Assembly (NCBI RefSeq): GCF_000346465.2
Contig: NC_034011.1
Coordinates: forward strand, 13,949,339-14,013,338
Length of the DNA stretch: 64,000 nt
Source of the DNA: Prunus persica
Lineage: Eukaryota; Streptophyta; Magnoliopsida; Rosales; Rosaceae
Direction: 5' to 3'
The translations under genes were made by a program, and so were the position numbers. Shown here one piece after another: positions 1 to 10,519 of the stretch (position 1 is its first letter; every line of letters begins with the position of its first letter). The notes beneath the pieces were generated by a model. It did not search any database. It saw nothing but the letters and a program-made list of their open reading frames with translations, and was not told the DNA's origin.

Positions 1-1561
1 TAATAGCCAATTTAGTCCTTGTAGTGGTGAGGAATCTGGATCATGTGGATAGCCTCTCCCTCTCACCCCCTGCTTCTTACCATTTCCTTTTCCTCAAAAC
101 AATCCAAGACTATGTTTGAATACTCTAAATTAGTATAAGTGACTTTATGTTTTTTTGCATGTATAAGTTTATGCAAATTTCTATCTCGAACAAAGTACAG
201 GTTGCTTGACATCTATGTATTTGGATAGAATCCTTGGTAGAAAGTCAATCAATGTGCTCATATTCGACATATGTTTTTGGATCCTATAGGAAAGAAATAA
301 CTAAATGGGTTGGCACTTGGACTAGCATAATCTCATAGTTTGGTTTAGTTTGGATTTGTGCATTTGTTATGTTCTAAGGGCGTTTTGCTGCTGCATTTGA
401 TATATTTTGAATGTTTACGTATTTGTGATTTCCATTGCCTCTTTCTCTCTGTCATGCGCCGCCTCTTTCTTAGTCCTTCAACCCCTATTCTTTCTTCACT
501 CTTACTTTTCCTTTCGACTCTTCTTGATTCTTTAGTGTTTTCTGTTGTCTAACACTTCCTATTCTTCTTTCAAATCCTTCAGCTCCTTGGCATGTACAAT
601 CACAACAACGTAACCTTCATCGGCCTTGACCTCACTTCCCTTCTTCTTACTTTAGTCTTCAGTCCTTCTCCTTTTTTTTTTTCTGTGTTCATGTTTATAG
701 ATCTTTTTATTTTTATTTTTTATGTCTTCATGTTTATATAACTAATTTTTCATTTTGATGCATGTCTCTTCTTGATTCTAAGCGTTTTGGACAGAGTTGG
801 GGTTAGATTCTTCTTTTCATGCTGGTACTATTGTTGTTGATATATTTTTCATGAATTTCAGTTCTGTTATTTATTTTTTTAATTTCCAAGGTCTTGATGA
901 TAGCAGGTTCTACTCCGATGCTGTGGCTGGAGCTAGAGAGGCATTAATATGTGGTGTATCATCTCTGTACATGTCATTGAATTGGTGATCACTACATTTT
1001 CTCTCTCTAATAATCATAATATGTAAATGGTTTTGTCTCTTCTTTATACATTGGCATTGCAATAGGTTTAACTTTTTTTCTTTTGTCTTGGATTTTTTTA
1101 GGAAGAAAGATGTAAGCTATGAAAGTGATATGAAGGATGCAGTTGGTGTATCCTTGCCATTAATATATGCAGTTGTAAAAAGCATCCAGGAGGGAGTTTG
1201 CCCCTAAAGTTGCTTACTGAACATTGAGATTCGTAGTTCTCCTTTGACAAATAAGGTTTGTTGTTTACAGCTAGTTTAATTTATAAATGAAGTGAAGGCA
1301 TGTTGGTTTTTCATTTGTTATTTTCTAGTTTTGGGTGAATCATATGTTATTGTTGTTGTCTACGCATCTAGGAGTTGAATTGTGCTAGATTGCCCATATT
1401 ATTGATTTTTTTGTTTTTGTATCTTGTACTTCAATATCTGTTATCCTGTAGAATTTTGGACTCAAGCATAATTTGATGTATGTAAGATATTTCTTTATCT
1501 TATATCAACTCTATTTTAAGATTATCATGCATACTTTGTTCTTTTTCTGCTTTTATTGTAG
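1..1561. other. AT-rich DNA, no gene recognised
   Basis: No coding region I can name. Short exon-like stretches occur near 890-988 and 1103-1206, each preceded by a pyrimidine-rich tract and AG. The second reads to a stop at 1204-1206. I do not recognise either peptide. They could be relic exons of the gene whose fragment follows at 1562, but nothing seen proves it. Confidence 0.4.
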
Positions 1562-1639
1562 GTTCTTAGCAGCATCGCTTTATGGTTATTTATAGCTGCA
1601 AAGGCTCCCAAAGACAAACATCCATATGGTCACTCTTGA
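1562..1639 (+). pseudogene. Relic exon of a cation diffusion facilitator (metal tolerance protein)
   Basis: After an AG at 1560-1561 the frame reads VLSSIALWLF, then KAPKDKHPYGH, and ends in TGA at 1637-1639. Plant metal tolerance proteins of the CDF family carry a very similar stretch at the end of a transmembrane helix (VLSG-AL, then PKDKEHPYGHG). These proteins export Zn, Mn or Fe from the cytosol by proton antiport. Here the Glu before HPYGH is missing, and the conserved Gly after His is replaced by Ser and a stop. No flanking CDF exon was found, so this is a fragment rather than a gene. The family call rests on about 25 residues. Confidence 0.5.
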
Positions 1640-2954
1640 TTTGTACCTACACGGTACTCCATTGATCTCACATTATGCCATGTAGCTGGAGCCGTGAGGG
1701 AAAGAAGAGAGAGTGGCATGAGTGAGAGGAGTTTCTACGACCAAAATTGGATTACCTCGTATGTATGATATAGCCATGTATTTATAGTGCTCTTGCCTTC
1801 TAGGGTTTGAAGAATAATCCCTATTTAATTAGAATTATTCTTACCCAAAAATAGGAAATTGTAATTAATCAAGGAGATTTGACGGAAGTTTCATTCTTGC
1901 TTTAGGGAGATATTCCCATCTTAAATCAATTAGTAACTAATTGACCTAGGGAATTTCCCTTTTCCACATGTCACTCGCTCATTGGTCGCTGAAATATATG
2001 CTCCCACACACACACATCCACACACACACACATACATATATATATGAATACATGGAGGTTTTGATGACTTACGAGCTTGTCATCTTCGACCTAATCGCTC
2101 TCTCCCTCTCCCTTTTTAAATCATCGAAGTCAGATCCCATTCTCAATTGTAGAAGTCGGATCCCATTCTCAATCAGGTGTCTTGTGACAGGAGGTGGTGT
2201 GGCTAAGCTGGGTTGTCGGCGCTGTGTGTAGGGTGCGAGTTGCTAGGTTTGGGGTTGGGGGAAGGTTGGGATTGATGCGTCGTCGAGGATAGACTTCTGG
2301 GGTTTTTTCAGCGGCGCTTAGCATGGGACTATGATGATGACTGTGAAATTGTGGTGGTGTACAAGATTGGGGTGTAGTTAACTTCTTCTTTTTTGAAATA
2401 TTAAATATTATATTTAAGTTAAATGGTTTTTAACTAAATACTATATATATTTTAATTAAATAAACTGGCGGGATTGAGGCACTGGACTAAATTTGTTAAC
2501 TACTCCAACTACGGTGATCAAATTGGGAAAATTGAGATTACGGTGACCAAATTTGATTTCGAGCCAAACTTCATTGGCAAAAATTGTAATTAACCCTTTA
2601 AAAAATTTGTGTAATTAACCTTTCAAAGGCTAACTTTGTCATTAGGAGAAATTTTATATATATAAAATCTTCAATCTTTGGATGAACAATTAACGAAAAG
2701 GGATTTTGTGAAAACAATTTAAAACTTGAAGGAGTGTTCGTGTAAATATTAAAACCACTAGGACTTGTGAAAAGGCCAAAAACCTGAGAGGTTGTTCATG
2801 TAATTATTAAAACCACTGAGACTTGTGAAAAGTCAAAAACCTGAGGGGGTGTTAATGTAATTAACTATTTTCAAATTCATACACAAACTCGCATAGCAGT
2901 CATGGCCAGACCCATTTTTGGTAATAGGCTAAGCATCTGTCAGCTTTTTATCTT
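1640..2954. other. Intergenic DNA with a CA/TA microsatellite
   Basis: No gene recognised. A (CA)n tract running into (TA)n lies at about 2005-2046. Around 2730-2870 two similar stretches of about 65 bp follow each other (both hold 'attaaaaccactgagact' or a close variant), a small imperfect tandem duplication. The rest is AT-rich. Confidence 0.5.
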
Positions 2955-4080
2955 TTAGATAATAGGGGATGTACATGACATACTTGCTGTTAGGGAGATG
3001 TTATCTGAGCATTCAAAATCAAAATGTTCATCAACATTCTCTTGAGCATCTATTGTTTTACATGGTATCAAGCCTTCTTGTCTAATGACTTGATTCAATT
3101 ATTATTTTTTTCCTGTTCTCAAACACGCAACTATCTTCCATGGCCAACCCTGATTCCCCCACTCCAAATAATGCCCCACCTGCTTCCACCGTCATTAACC
3201 CCTCTGCCATCAACACCACCATACCCACCATCATCAATATCAAGCTTGATCGATCGAACTATCCACTTTGGCTAGGTCTGATTGTTCCCATTTTGAAGAG
3301 TCGAGACCTTATGAGGTTTGTCAACGGCACCAGTGTTTGTCCACCATCAACTATTGCTGGAAGCACTACTGCCAATCTTGCATATTCTACCTGGATTCAA
3401 CAAGATCAACAGCTCACTTACACACTCTGTTTTGTCAATTGTGTCGAGAAAGTTTTGGAGAGCCCTTATGCTTCCACCTCTTAGAACAGAATTTTGCATC
3501 TGCGCAATGAACTGCTACCCACAACCAAAGGTGATTTGTCTGTCAGTGACTACCTTGATCGTATAAATGCTATTGTTGATAACCTGGCCCTTGCTGGACA
3601 AACAATGAATGATCATTAGTGCAGTCCAAGCCCATGATACACCTATCACATATGATGTTTTTGAGGCTCTTCTTTTGACAACTGAGATACGAATGCTGGA
3701 ACAAGTGGTCCCTATGCCTGACAGTAGACCTGTGGCGAATATGGCTGCTCGAGGACGTGGAAGTACTCGTGGTCAGGGCATTGGGCGCAGTGTTGTTTTG
3801 CCCACTTGTGGAGGCTTTCCTAATCAGAGAGGAGGTGCTTCTCGAGGGAATTTTAATACTCAACGTGCTGCAGGTTCTTTTGGGAAGTCTTCTACTTTAG
3901 CTACCCCAAGACTTATTTGTCAAATCTATGGAAAAGCTGGTTATCTTGTTGTGGACTATTTCTAGCGTATGAATATTGCCTTACGAAGGCAAAATTCCGG
4001 CTTAGCGCCTCACTGCTATGGCCTCATCTCCTACCACCATCACCCTTCAACCAAAGGAGTACAATGGTAATTGATGGACA
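2955..4080 (+). mobile_element. 5' fragment of a Copia retrotransposon (LTR tail, PBS, gag)
   Basis: TGGTATCAAGC at 3063-3073 matches the usual Copia primer-binding site for initiator tRNA-Met, and the sequence just before it ends in ACA as an LTR should. A gag-like frame starts at ATG 3140 and reads MANPDSPTPNN, later LDRSNYPLWL, the typical N-terminal Copia gag box (Asn-Tyr-x-x-Trp). A frameshift near 3480 moves the reading into the next frame. The later part has the Gly/Arg-rich stretch (near 3750-3850) and a broken zinc knuckle (CQIYGKAGY, where CxxC and His are expected) near 3920. Protease, integrase and RT are absent, so the element is truncated on the right. It cannot be active. Confidence 0.75.
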
Positions 4081-4322
4081 TATTTTATATTATATATTTA
4101 ACCTCATTTTTAGTATATTTTGGTTAATATTTTGGAAGAATTTTAATATTTTGGATTATATTTCCAATATAGGACTTTCGAATCTCTCTGAAGCAAAACA
4201 TAATCAAATGGACGAATTTTGGAGTAATTCCAACTGGAGGACGTTCATGAGTCACTTAGCTTGATCGTATAAAAATTTCATATTTTCTACCAAGTGGTTA
4301 CTTTCTGGCAATAAAATAAAGG
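4081..4322. other. Unassigned AT-rich spacer
   Basis: No gene seen. It lies between the Copia fragment and the left end of the Mutator-like element. Confidence 0.4.
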
Positions 4323-4840
4323 GTTCTTTAGTTTTAACCCATAAAAAACTTAACTAATTTGGAAGAAAGATACTGAATTTTGCTTAATTAATATAAAACC
4401 AAAGCCACCTAATTTTACCAAAAGGACATCCAACAACCCTAAAATTACTACATGTGCCATTGTGCTTAACTGTCAAATACAGTTTATTTAATTATAAACC
4501 AAAACTTAAAACTGTCAAAACGACATAACATTCCCACAAAACACAACACAAAATGACACTACTCAAATTTAATCACTTCAAAAACTGGTTTCGCGCGACC
4601 TTTCATATCTCACTCCAAAAACGCAACCGACGAGCAAAAACGAAGACGAGAACGAGCAGAAACGAAGACGACGAGAACGGCGACGGCGACGACGAGCAAC
4701 GACCACCGACGACGAGCAACGACCACCAACGACAACCGAAGCTAAACCGTAAGAAAATGAATCAGTACTCTCTTCGATTTTAGGTTTTACACCGATGAAG
4801 GTTTCAGTACTGTTTCTTCCTTTTGTTTTCTGGTTATTTG

Positions 4841-5535
4841 TAGCAGATTTTGACCAGAAACTGCAGTGCAGTTTCTGGTTCCATAATTCAATTTCAGAGT
4901 GCTTTTTGCTAGGGTTTATGGGAATGTTATAACTGCTCATGAAGTTAAATGTGTTTTGATATTCGTTTTTGCTACTGTTTTTGCCTTTTGGTTTCTGGTT
5001 GTTTGTAGCAGATTTTGACCAGAAACTGCACTGCAGTTTCTGGTTCCATAATTCAATTTCAGAGTGCTTTTTGCTAGGGTTTATGGGAATGTTATAACTG
5101 CTCATGAAGTTAAATGTGTTTTGATATTCGTTTTTGCTACTGTTTTTGCCTTTTGGTTTCTGGTTGTTTGTAGCAGATTTTGACCAGAAACTGCAGTGTA
5201 GTTTCTGGTTCCAAAATTCAATTTCAGGGTGCTTTTTGCTAGGATTTATGGGAATGTTATAACTGCTCATGAATTTAAATGTGTTTTGATATTCGTTTTA
5301 GCTACTGTTCTTGCCTTTTGGTTTCTGGTTGTTTGTCTTCGATTTTGACCAGAAACTGCAATGCAGTTTCTGGTTCCATAACTCAATTTCAGAGTGCTTT
5401 TTGCTAGGATTTATGGGAATGTTATAACTGCTCATGAATTTAAATGTGTTTTGATATTCGTTTCAGTACTGTTTTTGCCTTTTGGTTTCTTTTCACATCA
5501 AATTTTGAGCAGCAGTTTCTGGTTGTTTGTTGCAG
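4841..5535 (+). repeat. Left subterminal 165-bp tandem array with palindromes
   Basis: Units start at about 4841, 5006, 5171 and 5336, each 165 bp apart. A fifth, altered part runs to about 5535. Each unit begins with (tag)cagattttgacc, then a 25-bp palindrome with arms CCAGAAACTGCA, at 4854-4878, 5019-5043, 5184-5208 (one mismatch) and 5349-5373. The rest of each unit holds tttatgggaatgttataact and gctcatgaa. The array is the 5' flank of the protease gene and ends 36 bp before its ATG. Its reverse complement resembles the 171-bp array on the right of the element. Confidence 0.9.
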
Positions 5536-6833
5536 ATTTTGACCACAAAAACTGCAGTGCATATCAAAAAATGGAACAAGAAATGTCACCACAAAAGAAT
5601 GAAGTTGAAAACCAACCAAAGCGCAGAATCAAAATGATGGCTCAAAGGATCAAAACAAAGCCAAAGTCAAACTATGATCGGAAAGCAAAGCACCCGGACT
5701 ATGTCCAATTTCGGTGCAATGCCTATGCTTTCAACAGCATCATTAGAGACATAAAGGACAAGCTCAATGAAAGGCAGAAGAAGCTTCTCAAGAAAACCCC
5801 TTTCTGGAACTTGATCGAGCTGTTTTACCACCAGAGAATTGACATGAATAACATGAATAAGTCGGACATTGACTTAGCACAGCTGCTCAAGAAATTTGAT
5901 CCGGATACAAAGTCCTTCAAATTTGGAACCAAATCATTCCAAATCACAAGCAATGCAGTGACTCAGATTCTAGGACTGCCAAATGAAGGCAAATCTGTCA
6001 AACTTGTCAATGATAGGTACACTGCTACCTTCAGAACAAGGCACTTTGGAGAAAAGGGAAAACCTTCAAAAAACCAGGTAGAAGCAGAATTACAAAAGAC
6101 AATTGCCTTGGCAAACCAACCGAAGAAAGAAAAGGCAAAGACAGAGAAAAAGAAAAAAATGAACAAAGGAAAAGAAAAGAAAGAAGCTGAAGAAGAAGAA
6201 GAAGAAGAAGTTGATTACGACAAGGAGGTGGTCAGCCTAATATTGATTCTGCTGTGCATGACATTCCTTTTTGCCAACTCTTCATCTACTTTGCATTAGA
6301 AATTATTTGAGCACTGTGTGAATCTAGACACACTTTCAAGCTATTCGTGGGCAAGAGCTGTTTCAGCCTACATGAATGAATCCTTGACCGCAAAAGCAAA
6401 AGCAAAAGCAAAGAAGGGAGGAGAAGCCTCTATAGGAGCTGTTTCGGGTTGCACTATCCTAATATTGGTAAGTAAACAGTGGCTTATGCAATGCATTTTG
6501 AGTTTTAGGCAATGCAGTTTCCATTTACTGCAATGCAGAAATGGAAACTGCAACGCAGTTTCTGTTTTATCCTATGCAGTTTCCAACCTAATTTCTGATA
6601 TATCTTGTTTTTGAACTGTGCAGTTTCTACTGTGTGAGAGGACAAACATCATACAACCAATCCTTGGCAAGGAGAAAGAAACTCCTGCCATTCTTAAATG
6701 GAGTCTTGTGGAACTCCACACAAGATTCAACCAAATAAAGGACTTGAATGACATCGAGGTATGCAATTTATCGCATGTTCTGTTTTAATGTATCTTGAAT
6801 GTGAATCCATGCTAAATCATTCTCATTGTACAG

Positions 6834-7061
6834 GGTATTTTCAAAACTCCTAAAAAGCGAAAAACTACCAGGGAAGAGGAAGACACTGTTGAGAAGGTAA
6901 TTGAAATCTGTATACAGTGCATTGCAGTTTGTGTTTTCTACATTGCAGTTTGCATTTTATCCAATGCAGTTTCTGAATCATTCAATCTCATTGAACAGGG
7001 TATTTTGAAAACATATAAAAAGAGAAAAACTACCGGAGAAGAGGGAGACCCTCTTGACAAG
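6834..7061 (+). repeat. Tandemly duplicated 63-nt exon in the protease gene
   Basis: Exons 3 (6834-6896) and 4 (6999-7061) are both 63 nt. They encode two versions of the same 21-residue peptide, GIFKTPKKRKTT and GILKTYKKRKTT at the start. The basic KKRK core looks like a nuclear localisation signal. Both exons begin and end at codon boundaries, so either can be skipped without shifting the frame. Confidence 0.75.
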
Positions 7062-7967
7062 GTATAAGAATCTCTAAACAGTGAATTATGCATTTCGGTT
7101 TTCGTTTCCTCCAATGCAATGCAGTTTCTAATTAGTTTCTGTTCAATATGCAGGAAAAAGAAAAAGAAGATGATGAGGGAAAACCTGATGATGCAATTCA
7201 AGACCTCTTGGTGAAGTCCATGACAGACCAAATCAACTACCGCCAACAACAAGATCCTAGCTTCGTTTGCCCGGAAAGATTACAACTGTGGAAGGATGAA
7301 AAAAATGAAGACAGTGAGAAGAAAATGAAGGAATTGTGGGATATATTTATCCAAGCAGAAAAGAGATCAAAGGAGCTGGAAGTGGAGTTGGCAACATACA
7401 TAGAGAAATTAGATAATGAAGAATGTGTGACTGCCACCATGACAGTGGAATCTACAGTTCAGCTTAATGAAATACAAAATCTGAAAAGGAGGATTGCAGA
7501 ATTGGAAGGCAAGGAAACTGGTATTGACATGGAGAAGATTGCCAAGAAAAAGGAGATTCAAGGAAAGTACAAGGCAGAAATTGAAAGCTTGTTGTCAGAC
7601 CCAACAATCTTTGAAATGGAGATGGATCTGCCAACACAACCAGTTGAAGAGAAAGAAGAAGAAAAGAAAGAAGAAGAGAAGCAACAAGAAGAGAGAGAAG
7701 AAGAAAATAAAGAACAAGAGAAGCAACAAGAAGAGAGAGAAGAAGAGAAGAAGCAAGATGCTCCAACACCTGATGTTCCTTCAAGAGTACAAAGGGTGAA
7801 GAACAGAGAAAGAAAGAGGCTTCAAGCATCTTGCTATGTGTACGAAAAAAATAAGAAAACAAAAAAGGAGGCAAAAAAGGATGATGAAGAACTACCACAA
7901 TTCAAGCTTATCTCTTCCGAGGAGGTATGCAATTACTGCAGTTCAAGCTGCTGCTTTTTTCTATTTT

Positions 7968-8231
7968 CTGCATTGCAGAAACAGAAACTGCAATGCAGTT
8001 TCCATTCCCTGCAATGCAGTGTGTTATCTGCTTTACAGAAATAGAAACTGCAATGCAGTTTCCATTTCCTACAATGCAGTGTGTTATCTGCTTTATAGAA
8101 ACAGAAACTGCAATGCAGTTTCCGTTTCCTGCAATGCAGTGTGTTATCTACTTTACAGAAACAGAAACTGCAATGCAGTTTCCATTTCCTATAATGCACA
8201 TTATAGGAAATGGAAACTGCATTGCAGTTTC
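7968..8231 (+). repeat. 60-bp tandem array of palindromes in intron 5 of the protease gene
   Basis: Four units with an exact 60-bp period each contain the 19-bp palindrome GAAACTGCA-A-TGCAGTTTC at 7984-8002, 8044-8062, 8104-8122 and 8164-8182. A second half-palindrome (tgcaatgcag) lies about 25 bp after each. A further palindrome with central T is at 8213-8231. The array fills most of the 353-bp intron between exons 5 and 6. The long frames across it are only translations of the repeat. Confidence 0.92.
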
Positions 8232-9838
8232 TGTTTTATCGAATGAAGTTTCTAATTAGTTTCCTTTCAATCTGCAGTTAACACAAGAGGCATCTCAGCC
8301 CGATGCCATAAATCCAATTCCTGATCCCCCAAAAGGAACGAGCCTTCATGATTCAATACCTGTGGATCTGTAACAATCAAGTGATGAAGATGAAGGACAA
8401 AAAAAGCCAACAAAGAAAAAACTAGAATGGGGTCAGAAGAAGGTGTGGCAAAAAATTCCAAAGGCGGACAGGGAAAGAATTGAAAAATACTACTTAAGTA
8501 CTCAACTTCGGTAACATCTCTATTCCAAAATAACAATTCTTTCATCTTTTAATTACAATTAAACTAAAACTAATCTTGTGAATTTCATGTATTCGAATCC
8601 GCAGTGATATCTTTTGGGCAGGACTCAATGATGAGAAAGTGACAAACCATGATCTCAAAGATATTGTATGGGACCTGGAACTGTCACAAAACGTAAGTAT
8701 TTACCAATTCTATAACACACACTGCACTGTATTTTTTATTTGTGCTACCTATATTACCCATTTATAATTCCATTTTTCTCCAATCAATGTGAAACAGGTT
8801 ATTGAGGCCTATATCCAAATAGAGGAGGATAAAATAGAGCCCATGCAGACAGAGAGTCCACAGTACATGTCCACATGGACTTGGGTAAGTATTATTTTGA
8901 AAATTCAAAATTGTTTAAACAGACAATGCACTGCAGTTTTCGAAAAATATATACTAACAAATTGCCATTCTGTGATATCAGGCTTACATGCAAAGCTTCC
9001 TAGAGCCATCTTGGCACAGGTTCCTGTATGAACCCTTACTTGAAAAACTCGGAAAATGTAGTGTTCTTTTCTTCCCGATTATTTCACAAGAAGAGTTCCA
9101 CTTCACACTTCTCACATTTCACAAAAATGAACGAAAGTGGAGACACTACAATCCACTTAGATCGTTGGGACGTAGAAAAGAAGAAAGGTGCATTGACATT
9201 GCTCGAAACTTTGTAAGTGGAATGAAACTGTCTTAATTTCTCAGCACAAACACAAACAGAAACTGCATTGCAGTTTCTGTATTATACATACTGCCTAATT
9301 TTAGACCAAAATTATAATATGCAATGCACTGATTACCATTTCTTTTTCTCTTTTTTTCTTCTTCTTTAAACAGGTTAATATTGTTGAAGGGTGGCTAGAA
9401 TATATAAGACCTCAAGCACGAGTGTTCATAGAAACAAAAAAAAAACCAACACTTGTGAAGCAAAAGGAAGGGCCCCCGACACTTGTACAAAAAGATTTGA
9501 CTCCAAATGAAGAACTCACTCTCAAATGGATTATGCAAAATCCATTGCAGTTTCCATTTGAGGATGACATGGAATGTGCTCAACAAAGTGCATCTTCGTA
9601 AGAATTGTGTCTACTCAACTATTCATTACAGTTTGAAATCATTCAAAAGCAAAAAAAACTAATCTCGTATTTCATTTGCAGATTGGATTGCGGCATGTTC
9701 GTCATGTTCTATATGGATAAAATAGCACAAGGACAGCCCATTCCAAAAAGCGTGGACAAGAAATTCATGAATGAATATCGAGCACAATATGTCACAAAAC
9801 TCCTACACCACAAAAACTGTGTAATTAATCGTCTCTAG

Positions 9839-10519
9839 TGATTTGCCTTTCGTTAACTCAAGACAATATGTATCTTAATTCTTGTGGATGTTTGTAAATA
9901 TTTCTAGTTATGGTATGTGAGAACATATTTCCTATACATATAAACTGTAATATAATCTTGGAACAGGATGCAACAAAACCAAAAGGAAACAAACAAACTG
10001 CACTGAATTTTCTGGTCAAAAATACTGCAACAAATTAAAACTGCGGTGCAGTTTATATAAATAAATAAAAATAAAAAATCAGCTCAAAAAATGTGAAAAG
10101 AACCCAAAAGCCAAAGCCATAATCAAAGTACTAAAACTTTGTTCAAAACACATTAAGTAGGTCAGCATTGAAATGTAGTTTCTGCTCATAATCTGCAACA
10201 AGTAAACAGAAACTGCACTGCAGTTTCTGCAACAAAATCTGAAATAAACAGAAACTGCAATGCAGTTTCTGCAACAAAATCTGCTCAAAATCTGAAAACA
10301 AGCACTGAATGGCAGTCGAAAACGAATATCCACTCATTAAACAATTGTATAATTTTCATTAACTTCAAAAAAGAATCACAATATCCAATTAGACGCTGTG
10401 TAGCCAATTACAAGCAACTAAAACTGCAATACAGTTTTACAAAAAGTGCAACGCATAAACTGACTATACATTCGCTAAACCATATCTAAAATAAAAAATT
10501 GTCAAATGAGAAGGAGTGT
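9839..10519. other. Convergent intergenic region of the MULE
   Basis: The 681 bp between the two convergent stop codons holds perfect palindromes at 10207-10229 and 10249-10271 and imperfect ones near 10038 and 10421. It also holds part of the 171-bp right-hand unit (about 10085-10180). No coding region is seen. It probably supplies the 3' ends of both transcripts. Confidence 0.7.

Larger units (their letters stand above)
5571..9838 (+). pseudogene. Ulp1-type (C48) cysteine protease gene of the MULE, 11 exons, two nonsense codons
   Basis: Exons by GT-AG junctions: 5571-6467, 6624-6758, 6834-6896, 6999-7061, 7154-7924, 8278-8510, 8605-8692, 8798-8884, 8982-9212, 9374-9597 and 9682-9838. Phases agree throughout, giving 982 codons. 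The N-terminal part (residues about 30-240) resembles the conserved domain before plant transposon Ulp1 peptidases. Residues about 430-690 are charged and coiled-coil-like with Glu/Lys repeats. The C-terminal peptidase shows EFHFTLL (likely catalytic His, about residue 819) and SSLDCGMFV (Cys about 934), with Gln residues upstream. The position expected to be Asp is Asn in HYNPL. In the family these enzymes cut SUMO-like conjugates; activity here is unproved. TAG at 6297-6299 and TAA at 8371-8373 interrupt the frame. Both fit single transitions (TGG or CAG to TAG, CAA to TAA). Translation would stop after 242 residues. Confidence 0.85.

Noticed and set aside
4578..5270. 230-aa minus-strand frame with repeated MSSYNIPINPSKKH blocks
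   Set aside because: It is the antisense translation of the 165-bp tandem array, kept open because the period is divisible by three. No homology or gene signals.
7464..7898. 144-aa minus-strand frame
   Set aside because: It is antisense to exon 5 of the protease gene, whose Glu/Lys-rich codons leave an open Leu/Phe/Ser-rich complement.
7836..8259. Overlapping frames on both strands across intron 5
   Set aside because: They are translations of the 60-bp palindrome array with a period divisible by three.
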